Shown: positions 9,143 to 18,317 of the stretch, one piece after another
How the letters are laid out: the number at the start of each line of letters is the position of its first letter
Position numbering within the stretch: the first letter of the stretch is position 1
Source of the DNA: a virus
DNA: 64,000 nucleotides
Direction: 5' to 3' (one strand)
Virus record (IMG/VR): IMGVR_UViG_3300015360_000023
Location: 1-64,000 of that record
Translations under genes and position numbers: made by a program
Notes under the pieces: generated by a model
Database searches by the model: none
Told to the model about the DNA's origin: nothing
The model's input: only the letters and a program-made list of their open reading frames with translations

Positions 9143-10084
9143 ATGTCACTACAATCAACAGCACAAGAATTAATCGTGGTAGATCCTGCTCAGGATTTTC
9201 CAATGGGTGATGCAGGAATGCAATTGGTTCCATTGGAAGTCGAAGACCCACATCCCGAACACCCTGCAACTGTTGAGTCTTTTGAACCTCTTGAGGTTGG
9301 TGAGCACGATCATGGCCAGCCAGAAGAAATTGAAATTGTTATGGAGTTACCGGGCGCCCCACCAGGCACCAAGGACCCAGAGCCAATTTTAGAAGTTCAT
9401 GAAGATGAGCCTAAGGAAGATAAGGGCGAGGCCCAAGACGAAGACCCAGCCAAGGCTGCAAAGAATGAAAAATGGGATTGGTCAAAGCGTGGTCCAACCG
9501 GATTCATTGCTTGGGTCAAAGAGCGTTGTGATGATGTTCCAAAGCACTCCGGTTACGACACCGCAGGTCTTGAGAGAGCTGTTGCCTACCTAGAGAGATT
9601 AGATAATGAAGTTTCTAAGGCCATGAGAATGGACTTGGATGGTGAACTAGATGCCAACCAAATTGAGAAGACTAGAGCTATCATCGATAATGGTATTGAG
9701 CGTTTGCACGACCGTCTTGATAAAGTTAAGAGCACCAAGAAGAAGAGCCGCAAGAAGAAGGGCTACGAATTGAATGAAGGTTTCCAAAAGGAAGCTCAAA
9801 AAATTACTGGTGTTAGTGGTGTTCTTGTAACCGTTCCTCTATTGATTTCAAGAATCGCAAGAGTCTGTGTTAACGGAATGGTTTCCGCAGGACATGATAT
9901 CGAAGATTTGTATGAGAGACAAGTTAAGTTCTACAAGCTTAATGACCGTGAACAAGCTGAAGTTATGCAGCTACTAGCTGACATGGGTTACTCCGTTCGT
10001 CAAGATAGAGGCTTCATGCCAGATGAGCAATTAGAAGTTTCTGATACTAATGGTATGGATTGGGCCGCGAACTACAAAGGATAA
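9143..10084 (+). CDS. Hypothetical protein with acidic N-terminus
   Basis: The product is 313 residues from the ATG at 9143, chosen because AGAGGT lies at 9131-9136; an in-frame GTG at 9116 has no such site. Residues 1-110 are strongly acidic and Pro-rich. They are followed by a WDWSKRGPTGFIAWVKER segment, a helical region, a very basic patch (STKKKSRKKKGYEL near 200) and a C-terminal helical domain. No family is recognised. The acidic-then-basic layout would suit interaction with both a basic partner and DNA. The sequence ACATATAATTACATAGATATG just upstream could hold a promoter. Confidence 0.6.
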   Translation: MSLQSTAQELIVVDPAQDFPMGDAGMQLVPLEVEDPHPEHPATVESFEPLEVGEHDHGQPEEIEIVMELPGAPPGTKDPEPILEVHEDEPKEDKGEAQDEDPAKAAKNEKWDWSKRGPTGFIAWVKERCDDVPKHSGYDTAGLERAVAYLERLDNEVSKAMRMDLDGELDANQIEKTRAIIDNGIERLHDRLDKVKSTKKKSRKKKGYELNEGFQKEAQKITGVSGVLVTVPLLISRIARVCVNGMVSAGHDIEDLYERQVKFYKLNDREQAEVMQLLADMGYSVRQDRGFMPDEQLEVSDTNGMDWAANYKG

Positions 10085-10086
10085 TC

Positions 10087-10740
10087 ATGTCAAAGTACAA
10101 CAGACATTCATCGGTTGTGTCAAGACAATCCGATTCGCCAATTGATGAAGATAGCTGGCTTCACAGATTCGAAAAGAGTCTAATGAAGGATGCTGTCCAA
10201 ACCAAGAAACAAGACTCTTCATTGTTTGAACAGATTAATACCATCATGAATGGAAAATCAAAATTCCCTTCTGTTGACGCTGCTGTTCAGGATATGAAAG
10301 AAAGAAGCGGCCTAACCGCTTATATTGAAAAGATCAATAAATCTTCCGAGGGAAACCTTCCAACTTCTAAGAAAATTGCCTCTGATAATCAGCAAGCAAT
10401 TGACAAGAAAGTTGAAATGACACCAATTGTTTTAACTAAACAGCCTCAGATCAAAAAAACTATTGAAAATTACATAAGGGACACTAAAGGCAATTTGCCA
10501 GTGCCAGCCATCATTGATAAGATTCGTTCTATCCATTCAAAAGATGTAACCGATTCTAAAGATTGGGACGATGATAAGCTTATCATTTTGGTAAGTAGAC
10601 TTAATCTATCAGCTAAGAAAGATAATCCTGGAACATTTCAGGACTACGGTAATTTAGGTTCTCGTGATACTGGTTCTGAAGCTGATATTGATCCATCAAA
10701 CACTGATGCTTTCTTTGCTTTAACTCCCGTTAAGCAATAA
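10087..10740 (+). CDS. Hypothetical protein, last gene before the terminase break
   Basis: The product is 217 residues from the ATG at 10087, which has AAGGA at 10077-10081. It starts two bases after the preceding stop. It is Lys/Ser/Asp-rich and helical, with a mid-section PQIKKTIENYIRDTKGNLPVPAIIDKIRSIHSKD that looks like a compact helical bundle, and a C-terminus that is probably disordered. No function is recognised. Its 3' end overlaps the 3' end of the antisense HNH gene by 11 bases, and a forward terminator lies about 125 bases downstream. Confidence 0.6.
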   Translation: MSKYNRHSSVVSRQSDSPIDEDSWLHRFEKSLMKDAVQTKKQDSSLFEQINTIMNGKSKFPSVDAAVQDMKERSGLTAYIEKINKSSEGNLPTSKKIASDNQQAIDKKVEMTPIVLTKQPQIKKTIENYIRDTKGNLPVPAIIDKIRSIHSKDVTDSKDWDDDKLIILVSRLNLSAKKDNPGTFQDYGNLGSRDTGSEADIDPSNTDAFFALTPVKQ

Positions 10741-11410
10741 CTTCTGGATCTGATAGTTTACGGCAATTGCAATTGTAGCATAGAACCTGTAAACCTAAAT
10801 GCATTGGGAAATTTTGTTTGATTAACCAGCGATACATTCTTACTCCAGTAAAACATTTAAGTTGACGGCGCTGAACAGCGCCGTCATTGTTTTTATGATC
10901 AATAGTTAATCGCTCAATTCTATCTTCTTTGCATTTTGTGCATTGATTGCCATAAGCTTCCATTACTTTCTTTTTATCACGAAGAGCGTATTTGTCTTTG
11001 TACACGACTCCTTTACTACAATTACAGTTGTAACAGAGTATTTGATATCCATCATGTTGTACTGGATTATTGTATAGCCATTCATACATATGATTTGAAA
11101 TTTGTTTTCTATGAGCGTTTCCGCCTCCAAATTTATGATCAAGTGTTAATTTATAATAGTCATCTTCTCCACATTGAGCGCACATATCTCCATAAGAAGC
11201 AATAATGGCACTTTTTCTACCACGATATCTGGCCAGTTGTTTTTTACCATAATTAGGCGTACTTAAATAGTATTTTTTATCTATTAATTTTCGACAAGAT
11301 TTACATGTATATCGACTTACTTTTTTATCATAAGTATTCCAATTATCTTCTATTAATTCTATACCACATTTATTACATGTTTTTAGACTGAGTTTTTCTG
11401 TTGAAGTCAT
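10730..11410 (-). CDS. HNH-type homing endonuclease with two tandem HNH-like domains
   Basis: The product is 226 residues and antisense to all neighbours. An N-terminal zinc ribbon (CNKC at 12-15, CKSC at 36-39) is followed by two copies of one domain, at about 73-134 and 153-217. Each copy has CxxC, a (T)LDH or (T)IDH catalytic-type motif, Arg/His-rich spacing, a YxWL segment and LCYNCNC. These match HNH nucleases, with the second CxxC closing the zinc site. Freestanding HNH genes beside terminase genes are common in phages and usually act in homing. Tandem duplication inside one chain is unusual. Its start is 26 bases from the terminase start, in a shared divergent gap. Second-domain ligands look intact. 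Confidence 0.85.
   Translation of the reverse strand: MTSTEKLSLKTCNKCGIELIEDNWNTYDKKVSRYTCKSCRKLIDKKYYLSTPNYGKKQLARYRGRKSAIIASYGDMCAQCGEDDYYKLTLDHKFGGGNAHRKQISNHMYEWLYNNPVQHDGYQILCYNCNCSKGVVYKDKYALRDKKKVMEAYGNQCTKCKEDRIERLTIDHKNNDGAVQRRQLKCFTGVRMYRWLIKQNFPMHLGLQVLCYNCNCRKLSDPEVIA
10864..10895 (+). terminator. Forward-strand intrinsic terminator inside the antisense HNH gene
   Basis: Two perfect 10-base arms, GACGGCGCTG (10864-10873) and CAGCGCCGTC (10876-10885), are separated by AA; the real loop would open by a base pair or two. They are followed by ATTGTTTTT. GC content is far above the surroundings. Read on the plus strand it would end the 1062-10740 operon, while on the minus strand it encodes NDGAVQRRQ of the HNH protein. 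Confidence 0.7.
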
Positions 11411-11415
11411 ATTAA

Positions 11416-11426
11416 TACATATATCG
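11416..11426. promoter_or_regulatory. Divergent promoter-like ATATAT element between HNH and terminase genes
   Basis: The 26-base gap between the HNH start (11410, minus) and terminase start (11437, plus) holds TACATATATCG. On the minus strand this reads CGATATATGTA, 16 bases from the HNH ATG, and resembles the TGATATA elements elsewhere. On the plus strand ACATATATCGT is 20 bases from the terminase ATG. Neither gene has a convincing ribosome site, so short-leader or leaderless messages are possible. Confidence 0.35.
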
Positions 11427-11436
11427 TCATTTCAGT

Positions 11437-13335
11437 ATGAGTAATATTAATTTAGAATCAAAAGAATTATTTCACAAATTACGTAAACAGCTATTAATGC
11501 TTGATCCCGTGATGTTTGTGGAGACCTATCTTACATTAGATGGCAAACCATTCAGACTAAGGGGCAACGGGTATAAACCTTTTTCAGAGGTATATCGTTA
11601 TATCGGTGTCAAAGCTTTAGAACCGAATTCAAAGCCGCTAATCATCGTCAAGGGACGTCAGGTCGGCGCTACTACGATGGCCAGTGCTCTTGAGATGTAT
11701 TTCATGGGCTGCGGACTCTTTGGTACTGGCGAGAAGCCACCGATGAGAGTTATCCACGCTTTCCCTCAATTGGAATTAGCTGCCGCTTATTCTAAAACCA
11801 AACTTAACCAAATTATCTCTACGGCTATGCCGGTAGAAACTGGCGAAGTTAAAAAAGCAGGCGCCAAGCCAAAGTCTCACATGCAGGCTCTGCTAGATCA
11901 ATCTACTGCTACAAATGACTCATTGCATTTCAAACAGTTCAGTGGCGGAAACCATTTGTGGGTTGAGTCTGTTGGACTTGACGGCGACCGCATCATGGGT
12001 CGTACCGCTGATATCCTTTTCTTTGATGAGGTTCAGAAAACGACTAGCATGGCTATCGGAAACTCTCTTAAGGTTTTAACTACCTCCAAGTATGGTAGAC
12101 CATCTAAGGGTGTTCAAGTTTACTTTGGAACTCCAAGACGTAAAGGTTCTGACTTCCATAAAATGTGGCAGTCCTCATCTCAGCAATTTTACTATTTGGG
12201 ATGCGAGAATTGTGAGAAGCATTTCCCTCTTTACACTCCCGGCTCTGATGAGTGGAAGTCAATTTGGGTTTACGGAATGATTGTTAAGTGTCCACATTGT
12301 GCACATGAACAAAACAAACTAGACGCTGCTGAACGTGGCAAATGGATTTCCTCTAAAGACCCTAACGACGAAGATTGTTTAATGGTTGGATTTCATCTTA
12401 ACCAGCTTTACATGCCTATGTTTACGCGTGAAGATATCGATGCTGAAATGCCGGGCAAGCATCCAATTAACACTGAACGTGTTTACATGAATGAAGTTTT
12501 AGGAGAATTCTTCCAAGGAGACTCTAGCCCTATTACTCCGGAAGAAATTAAAGACCAATGTGCTGATATTGGTCGTAAGTTCTCTGCTCGTATTGCGCCA
12601 GTCATCAATAAGGCAAGCCCTCAGATTGTTGTATTAGGTATCGACTATGGAGCTAGAGCTGATTTAGAGCAATTAGCTAATCCAGAAAAGATAAGAGTTA
12701 CAGGCCAGTCTTATAGTACGGCAGTTGTATTATCGGCTAAAGGGCCTAATCTGTTAAGTATTGAATTTGCAACTAAGTTCAAACGTAATGATATGGAAAG
12801 TAAAAAGGGTATCATTGATCAGCTTATGAGACAGTATAGCGTTCAATTGGCCGTTGGAGACATTGGATATTCAAACGACTTTTCAGCTATGTTACATAAT
12901 ATTTATGGAGATAAGTATTTAGTTTCTCGTGCTCATAATAAATTGAATGGACATATTAAATTTTCAGATGATGCATTTCCAAAAGAAATAGTTTTTGAAA
13001 GAGATTTTTATATTGGCGAACTTTATGAGCAATTAAAAAAGGGTCAAATTAAATTTCCATTTGGAGATTATGAGAAGATTGCTTGGTTAATTGATCATTG
13101 TTGTAGTATGGAAATTAAACCCACCGTATCAAGAATGGGCGGGGATCCTACTATTCATTATGTTAAAGGAAGCACTCCTAACGACGGATTTATGGCTTTA
13201 TTGAATGCATACCTGGCATATAAGTTCATCATTACGAGAGGGTTTACTAGTCATAATCCCTTAATTCAGCAGGCAAATTTCAAAGATCGCCATAAACCAT
13301 TGGTAATTGCTGGGTTTATACCTCGTAAGTTTTAA
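11437..13335 (+). CDS. terL: Terminase large subunit, GpA-type
   Basis: The product is 632 residues. The ATPase domain has GRQVGATT at 73-80 (Walker A type) and ADILFFDE at 191-198 (Walker B with catalytic Glu). A zinc-binding pair follows, CENC at 256-259 and CPHC at 285-288, as in the lambda GpA branch. The nuclease domain begins at VLGIDYGAR (about 399-407), with D403 the likely metal ligand. The enzyme pumps DNA into the prohead through the portal and cuts the concatemer. No convincing ribosome site precedes the ATG. The portal follows after a promoter-like element. A small subunit is not recognised with confidence. Confidence 0.95.
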   Translation: MSNINLESKELFHKLRKQLLMLDPVMFVETYLTLDGKPFRLRGNGYKPFSEVYRYIGVKALEPNSKPLIIVKGRQVGATTMASALEMYFMGCGLFGTGEKPPMRVIHAFPQLELAAAYSKTKLNQIISTAMPVETGEVKKAGAKPKSHMQALLDQSTATNDSLHFKQFSGGNHLWVESVGLDGDRIMGRTADILFFDEVQKTTSMAIGNSLKVLTTSKYGRPSKGVQVYFGTPRRKGSDFHKMWQSSSQQFYYLGCENCEKHFPLYTPGSDEWKSIWVYGMIVKCPHCAHEQNKLDAAERGKWISSKDPNDEDCLMVGFHLNQLYMPMFTREDIDAEMPGKHPINTERVYMNEVLGEFFQGDSSPITPEEIKDQCADIGRKFSARIAPVINKASPQIVVLGIDYGARADLEQLANPEKIRVTGQSYSTAVVLSAKGPNLLSIEFATKFKRNDMESKKGIIDQLMRQYSVQLAVGDIGYSNDFSAMLHNIYGDKYLVSRAHNKLNGHIKFSDDAFPKEIVFERDFYIGELYEQLKKGQIKFPFGDYEKIAWLIDHCCSMEIKPTVSRMGGDPTIHYVKGSTPNDGFMALLNAYLAYKFIITRGFTSHNPLIQQANFKDRHKPLVIAGFIPRKF

Positions 13336-13350
13336 CCAATTCCCTTTAAC

Positions 13351-13361
13351 TGATATATTAT
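13351..13361 (+). promoter_or_regulatory. TGATATA-type promoter-like element before portal
   Basis: TGATATATTAT lies in the 68-base gap between terminase and portal, 53 bases before the portal ATG. It matches the recurring element and would give a leader containing the GAGG ribosome site. Confidence 0.4.
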
Positions 13362-13403
13362 TAGTTACGTATAGAAGAGGGATGTGGAAACGAACGAGGA
13401 TTC

Positions 13404-15263
13404 ATGACAGTTCATAAAGCTCAAAAACTATGGGTAGGACCCTCTAACTCAGAATCATACTTAGGATCTAAGTCTGCTCTTCCACAAGTTAGCTCTTTAA
13501 TGTCAAAAAGCGTTTCAGAGATTAGGCGTCAAAATATCTCTGGTGAAGTAGAGGCTGGCCTTTTTAGAGATGGTTCCGGACCTACTCTTAAAGAAGATGG
13601 TGCAACCGCCAATGGCCGCGTTGTGTCTTCTGTTGGTCAACATAAATATGCGCAAGTTGTAAGCAGTGGCGGGGGAGGCTATCGTGGTGGCAACGGAGAT
13701 ACCGTTAAACAAACCCCAGAAGTCTATTCTCCTCTTTGGTTAAATTCCAATCTAAATCTTCCACGTGATAGAGCTACCATCAATGCCTGGTGTCGTAGCT
13801 TTTATGCTTTGAACCCTTTCGTTCATAATGCAATTAATTTACATAGCACTTATCCAATTAGCAAACTAAATATCAAGTGCCCTAATAAAGACATTGAAAA
13901 ATTCTTCAACGATATGATTGAAGAAATTGATTTAATGAATATTTGCGTTCAAATTGCGCAGGAATATTGGCTACTTGGTGAGTCTTTCGTTTACGCTGAG
14001 CTTGATGAAAGCCGTGGTAAGTGGAGTCGTCTACTTATTCAAAATCCAGACTACATGATTGTTAAGCGTACTGTTGTTGCTAATGAACCAATCATCATGT
14101 TGCGTCCTGACGAGAACCTAAAGAAGATTATCTTCTCTAATCGTCCAACCGATATCGAGCAACGTAAACAACTTAATAATCACATCATTGACTCTGTCAA
14201 GCGCGGTGAAAATATTCCATTGGATAATTTCCATGTATCGCATTTGGCTCGTAGAATCAGCCCTTACGAAATCAGAGGAACTGGTCTTCCAGTCTGTATT
14301 TTCCGTCAATTAATGTTATTTGACAAGCTTCGTGAATCCAAGTATGCACAAGCTGATAATATGATTAATCCATTAACTTTAGTTAAGATTGGTACCGATG
14401 GTCCTGATGGATTGCATCCAACTTTTGCTGACTTAGATGCATGGAGAAATGTATTTGAAGAAGCTCAATATGATAAGGATTTCAAGATCTTTACTCACGC
14501 TGGTATCGCTGTTGAGCGCGTAGGATACGGTCAGGGTATCTATGATATTTCTGGTGACATTACTCAGATCATTAAAGAAATTTATGTTGGCTTACAAGTT
14601 CCACCTGTTCTTATGGACGGGGGTGCTGATACTACTTATGCGAACGGCGGTGTGGCTTTGGACGTTCTAAGGCAACGTTACATGCAATTCCGTAACATGA
14701 TGAGCACGTGGCTTAAAAGAAAGATTTTCGCACCAATCTCTAAGATTCAAGGGTTCTACGATTACTCGGGCGGCGAGAAACAATTGATTGTTCCAGAAGT
14801 AGATTGGAACCACATGAGCTTGTTTGACGCAGGCGATTATATCAACAGCTTAGTTACTCTTACTCAGGGCGACGGCCCAGCCAAGAGAGCCTCTTTACAT
14901 ACCCTATATCGTTCTATGGGTCTAGAATTTGAGGATGAAGTCCGTAAAATGCGTAAAGAAGCTATTCAACAAGCAATTGATGCTAAGGAAAAAATAGCTT
15001 TAGGCGCTATGGATTTGAATGCTTTGAGAGCCCTGGATGAGGAAGATGAAATTCCAGAGCCAGAGCAACCAGCAGGTGGAGCGCCTCCAGGCGGTCCAGG
15101 AGCACCATTACCAGGAGAAGTCTCAGGTGGAGCACCACCTCCAGGTGGCGGTCTTCCTGGCCTAGATATGGGTGCACCTCCGGGTGGAGCGCCTCCACCT
15201 CCCCCTCCTACCCCTCCATCAGGTGGAGATGCAGGTGGTGGAGCACCCCCTCCCCCAGCATAA
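13404..15263 (+). CDS. Portal protein
   Basis: The product is 619 residues with GAGG upstream of the ATG. Residues about 105-560 match a portal layout: FYALNPFVHNAINLHSTY near the start, a wing/stem region containing VSHLARRISPYEIRGTGLPVCIFRQLMLFDKLRESKYAQADNMI in separate helices, then GDITQIIKEIYVGLQVPPVLMDG and a long helix RQRYMQFRNMMSTWLKRKIF. The dodecameric ring forms the head vertex for DNA entry and docks terminase. The last 75 residues are a Gly/Pro-rich disordered tail (GGAPPGGPGAPLPGE and similar). The first 100 residues are also poorly ordered, with a Gly run. It lies directly after terL, as expected. Confidence 0.92.
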   Translation: MTVHKAQKLWVGPSNSESYLGSKSALPQVSSLMSKSVSEIRRQNISGEVEAGLFRDGSGPTLKEDGATANGRVVSSVGQHKYAQVVSSGGGGYRGGNGDTVKQTPEVYSPLWLNSNLNLPRDRATINAWCRSFYALNPFVHNAINLHSTYPISKLNIKCPNKDIEKFFNDMIEEIDLMNICVQIAQEYWLLGESFVYAELDESRGKWSRLLIQNPDYMIVKRTVVANEPIIMLRPDENLKKIIFSNRPTDIEQRKQLNNHIIDSVKRGENIPLDNFHVSHLARRISPYEIRGTGLPVCIFRQLMLFDKLRESKYAQADNMINPLTLVKIGTDGPDGLHPTFADLDAWRNVFEEAQYDKDFKIFTHAGIAVERVGYGQGIYDISGDITQIIKEIYVGLQVPPVLMDGGADTTYANGGVALDVLRQRYMQFRNMMSTWLKRKIFAPISKIQGFYDYSGGEKQLIVPEVDWNHMSLFDAGDYINSLVTLTQGDGPAKRASLHTLYRSMGLEFEDEVRKMRKEAIQQAIDAKEKIALGAMDLNALRALDEEDEIPEPEQPAGGAPPGGPGAPLPGEVSGGAPPPGGGLPGLDMGAPPGGAPPPPPPTPPSGGDAGGGAPPPPA

Positions 15264-15327
15264 TTGAACGTATAACTTATGTATAATTGTGTATTTAGTT
15301 ACCGATTTTACATACTGAAGGGTTATC

Positions 15328-16692
15328 ATGGATAAATTTGCTCAAAGAAGAGGATTACTCAATAAACTACATGAGTGGGGAAACGTCAGCGGACGTTCCG
15401 CTGAGAAGTTTTTTAATCCAGAATTTCTTAAGGTTATGACCGCCTTACGCCTTCGTGACGACAATATTAGATCTATTGTTGCCGGCGAGGCTATTGGTGA
15501 TGGCAATCCTGGTAGAGATAAAACTAGTGTAAAGCAACTTTTAAAGTCTGCTAAATCAAATCTTAATAGAAGAGAATATATGCAAGGTGTCTCTGATTTA
15601 GGAAGATTTCATTCAAAATTGCTTGAAGTTGCTAATGAAATCGGCGCCCTTGACTCTAATGTAAATGAAGTTCATGAAGGTTTCTTATTTAAGCATTTAT
15701 CTGATAAAGGTAAAGATAATGAAACTCCAGAAGAATTTGAAAAGAGAACTAAGCACCTTGAGCACTTAAAAGATTTGAAGCAAAGATTTTCATCTGCACA
15801 AAAAAATGTAATGATTAAAGAGGCTAATATTGCTGATTTACTTGTTAATATGGGGACTCAACGTGGTAGAGCCTTAGCCGCTTGGGAAAAAAGATATAAG
15901 GGTCAAACTGCTGCTTTAAAAGCTGAAAGTGGTAAGCAAGTTGAAATTGCTGAAAAGATTTTAGAACTAACATTATCTCAACTTAAAGTAATGGCAACTC
16001 ATCGTGCCGGAAGAAATGTAGATGAGTACATGAGGGCTGCTAAGAAAATATCTGATAAATATGAACTTTATGATATGGAATTCAAAAAGTATTATACTAC
16101 TCATATTAAGGGTTTTTTGGAAAAGATGTTTCCAAAGGAAGTACTAGCTCCAGAGACGACTTCAGCTACTCCAGCAATTCCAGGCTCTCCAAAGGTCCCT
16201 GATTTGTCCTTGCCAGGTAGCCCAAAGTCTGATTCTCCTAAGGCCCCTGACATGGCATCTCCCTCTGTCCTTGGGCCTGTCGGAACGCCACCTACTATGC
16301 CTTCTAGATCAGAGCCTACTGTTTACCGCTCTCCCCTAGCTCCACCAGTAGCTCCAACTGCATTGCATGATACTTTACCTCCAAGTGCAGCTCCAGCTAC
16401 TATTCCAGCTCCAGACACTATTCCATCTCCTGCTCCAGATATGACTGTTGCACCACCAGAATCTGGTGTTGTGCCAACATCTAGAATGACTCCTGATGAG
16501 ATGAGGAACATGGAGCAACAACATGGCGTAGTTGCTAATCACAAAAATTTCTATAGCACTTTACAATCTATGTCTAATGAAAACCCTATAATTTTAAAGT
16601 CTTTCATTTCAACATATGCAAAGAAAATTGCTTCATCTGATCCAACAACCTCCATTCAACTTCTAAATGTAGTTAAGTCTATAAAGGGTTAA
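15328..16692 (+). CDS. Hypothetical helical virion protein with Pro-rich linker
   Basis: The product is 454 residues with AAGGG five bases before the ATG. Residues 1-270 are charged and helical. Residues about 275-400 form a Pro/Ser/Thr/Ala-rich linker full of APxT and PSP repeats. A compact C-terminal segment (about 400-454, NHKNFYSTLQSMSNENPIIL) follows. No domain is recognised. The gap upstream holds ATGTATAATTGT (15280-15291), a plausible -10 box. It is three bases upstream of the transglycosylase-like gene, so the two are probably co-expressed. A head-inner or adaptor role is only a guess. Confidence 0.6.
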   Translation: MDKFAQRRGLLNKLHEWGNVSGRSAEKFFNPEFLKVMTALRLRDDNIRSIVAGEAIGDGNPGRDKTSVKQLLKSAKSNLNRREYMQGVSDLGRFHSKLLEVANEIGALDSNVNEVHEGFLFKHLSDKGKDNETPEEFEKRTKHLEHLKDLKQRFSSAQKNVMIKEANIADLLVNMGTQRGRALAAWEKRYKGQTAALKAESGKQVEIAEKILELTLSQLKVMATHRAGRNVDEYMRAAKKISDKYELYDMEFKKYYTTHIKGFLEKMFPKEVLAPETTSATPAIPGSPKVPDLSLPGSPKSDSPKAPDMASPSVLGPVGTPPTMPSRSEPTVYRSPLAPPVAPTALHDTLPPSAAPATIPAPDTIPSPAPDMTVAPPESGVVPTSRMTPDEMRNMEQQHGVVANHKNFYSTLQSMSNENPIILKSFISTYAKKIASSDPTTSIQLLNVVKSIKG

Positions 16693-16694
16693 TC

Positions 16695-17906
16695 ATGGCT
16701 AACTTGGGCGCAAACTTTTACCCAAAGCTAGTACAGGTTTCCTCTGAAGTGGGAATGAAGCCTGAGGATTTGATTGCCGTTATGGTTTCCGAATCTGGCA
16801 TGGATCCTGGTGCTGTTGAAAAAAAATTCAAGGGTTCGGGACTTGTTGGCTTTATGCCTGACACATTAAAAGGCCTTGGCTTCAAAGGAAGCTGGGAGGA
16901 CTTTAGTAAATTGTCTGGTGAAGAACAGCTAGACTGGCTTAAGAAACTTGTAAACGGTTATAAGAGTGGAAATGGTGGTAAATCATTTAACTCTGCTGCC
17001 CAGTATTATACTGCTAATTTGTGGCCCGTCGCCCTGCAATTACCTGGTGTTCGTCAACAGAATCCGGGAGCCGCATTTATTGAATCCAATCCTGAGACGG
17101 TTACTGATCCTAAGACTGGTAAAAAGTGGAGTAAAAAATACTTTGATATCGGAATTAAGATTAGTCCCGAAATGGAAAGCAACGCCTATAAATATAATCC
17201 TTTATTTGATAGAGATAAAAAAGGTGCCATTACTTATGGTGATATGATGAAGCAAGTTGAAATTAACAAACGCAGCCCAATCTACCAAAAGGCTTTGGTT
17301 GCTATGCAAAGTGCTACTAATTATACACCAGGTAAGGGAGGCCCAGCAATGGTTCAAGATAAAGAGAACGAAGGTTTAGAGAACAAGTATTTAGCTTTAA
17401 CTAAGCAACATACGGGTGGCCCAACAGCTAGTCCAACCTCTGCTCCTGCCCAACCAACTGGAGAGAGCGCTAGCTGGGACGCTAAGCTTACTAGTTTTCT
17501 ACAACAAATTGCAGCTTCCGAAAAATCTAATAAGAAACTATATAAAGAGTTCCTTCCTTCTAACAATATAACTATTTTAGTTAAAGCTAATTTCACAGAT
17601 GCCGTCGAGTTCTCTCGTGTATTATGTACTGCATTAGATGAAGAGTTATTGGCTAATGCTTATACTCATGTTGATGGAAATGATGTAGAAGTTCAATGTG
17701 TTATTCCGGGACCAGCTCAGGAATGTTTTGATGCGGTAGCTCAATTGACGTTTGCCCTTACTGGTGCTTTTAAGAAAGCTACGGCAAAGATAGGCGGAAT
17801 TGATGTTAAAGCTCAATTCCTTATGAATAAACAGTCATCTTATCAGAAAATCAGTCTTAGTACTGCAACTACTCAATACAGGAAATTCCTGCTAAAATTT
17901 ATTTAA
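16695..17906 (+). CDS. Lytic transglycosylase-like virion protein
   Basis: The product is 403 residues. Residues 10-130 fit a degenerate SLT/goose-lysozyme-like fold: LIAVMVSESGMDPGAV with likely catalytic Glu33, then GSGLVGFMPDTLKGLG (the usual A-x-G-L-x-Q-F-M-P motif), and AQYYTANLWP. Such enzymes cleave the MurNAc-GlcNAc bond to open the cell wall during DNA injection or release. A Thr/Pro-rich linker at about 240-260 leads to an independent C-terminal alpha/beta domain (260-403) that is not recognised. There is no signal peptide, and its place between portal and capsid genes suggests a virion-borne enzyme rather than an endolysin. AAAGGG precedes the ATG. Confidence 0.75.
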   Translation: MANLGANFYPKLVQVSSEVGMKPEDLIAVMVSESGMDPGAVEKKFKGSGLVGFMPDTLKGLGFKGSWEDFSKLSGEEQLDWLKKLVNGYKSGNGGKSFNSAAQYYTANLWPVALQLPGVRQQNPGAAFIESNPETVTDPKTGKKWSKKYFDIGIKISPEMESNAYKYNPLFDRDKKGAITYGDMMKQVEINKRSPIYQKALVAMQSATNYTPGKGGPAMVQDKENEGLENKYLALTKQHTGGPTASPTSAPAQPTGESASWDAKLTSFLQQIAASEKSNKKLYKEFLPSNNITILVKANFTDAVEFSRVLCTALDEELLANAYTHVDGNDVEVQCVIPGPAQECFDAVAQLTFALTGAFKKATAKIGGIDVKAQFLMNKQSSYQKISLSTATTQYRKFLLKFI

Positions 17907-17915
17907 GGAAATGAA

Positions 17916-18311
17916 ATGGTAACCGAACAATCAGTTTTAGATGCAGTTGAAGATTGTAATAAGGACAGAACAAGAACTTTTGCTGAGTTTATTGCAACTA
18001 TCTTTAAAGATAAGTTCGTTGAAATTTACCTTGGTGACTCTTATGAAGAAGTAAGTTTAGAGCAAACTTCTATGGCCTATCCGGCTGTGTTTTGCGGACA
18101 AGTTGTAAGTGCGTACAGAGAGTGCTTGGTTCTTAGGGGAATTTATGTTGATGCTAAGAATAAAGAAACCAGTCTTGGTAATTTAGTATTCATTAGTGAA
18201 AGAGCTATTAGAGGACTTAATGAAATTAATGGTGATGGTACCATGGAAGATATGTTTTTAAGAAGCAAAGAGTCTGTAACCGTTTTCAATAAACTAATTA
18301 GTAAGAAATAA
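17916..18311 (+). CDS. Hypothetical protein
   Basis: The product is 131 residues. The ATG at 17916 has AAGGA at 17905-17909. It is an acidic alpha/beta sequence with two Cys residues in the middle (VFCGQVVSAYRECLVL). No family is recognised. It sits nine bases after the transglycosylase-like gene and six before the next gene. This tight packing indicates one operon with the head genes, where small connector or head-completion proteins are often found; that role is not shown. Confidence 0.55.
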   Translation: MVTEQSVLDAVEDCNKDRTRTFAEFIATIFKDKFVEIYLGDSYEEVSLEQTSMAYPAVFCGQVVSAYRECLVLRGIYVDAKNKETSLGNLVFISERAIRGLNEINGDGTMEDMFLRSKESVTVFNKLISKK

Positions 18312-18317
18312 TTTATC

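Noticed and set aside
10936-11205. Forward ORF of 89 codons within the HNH gene
   Set aside because: The HNH reading on the minus strand has clear duplicated domains and zinc motifs; the forward ORF has none and no ribosome site.
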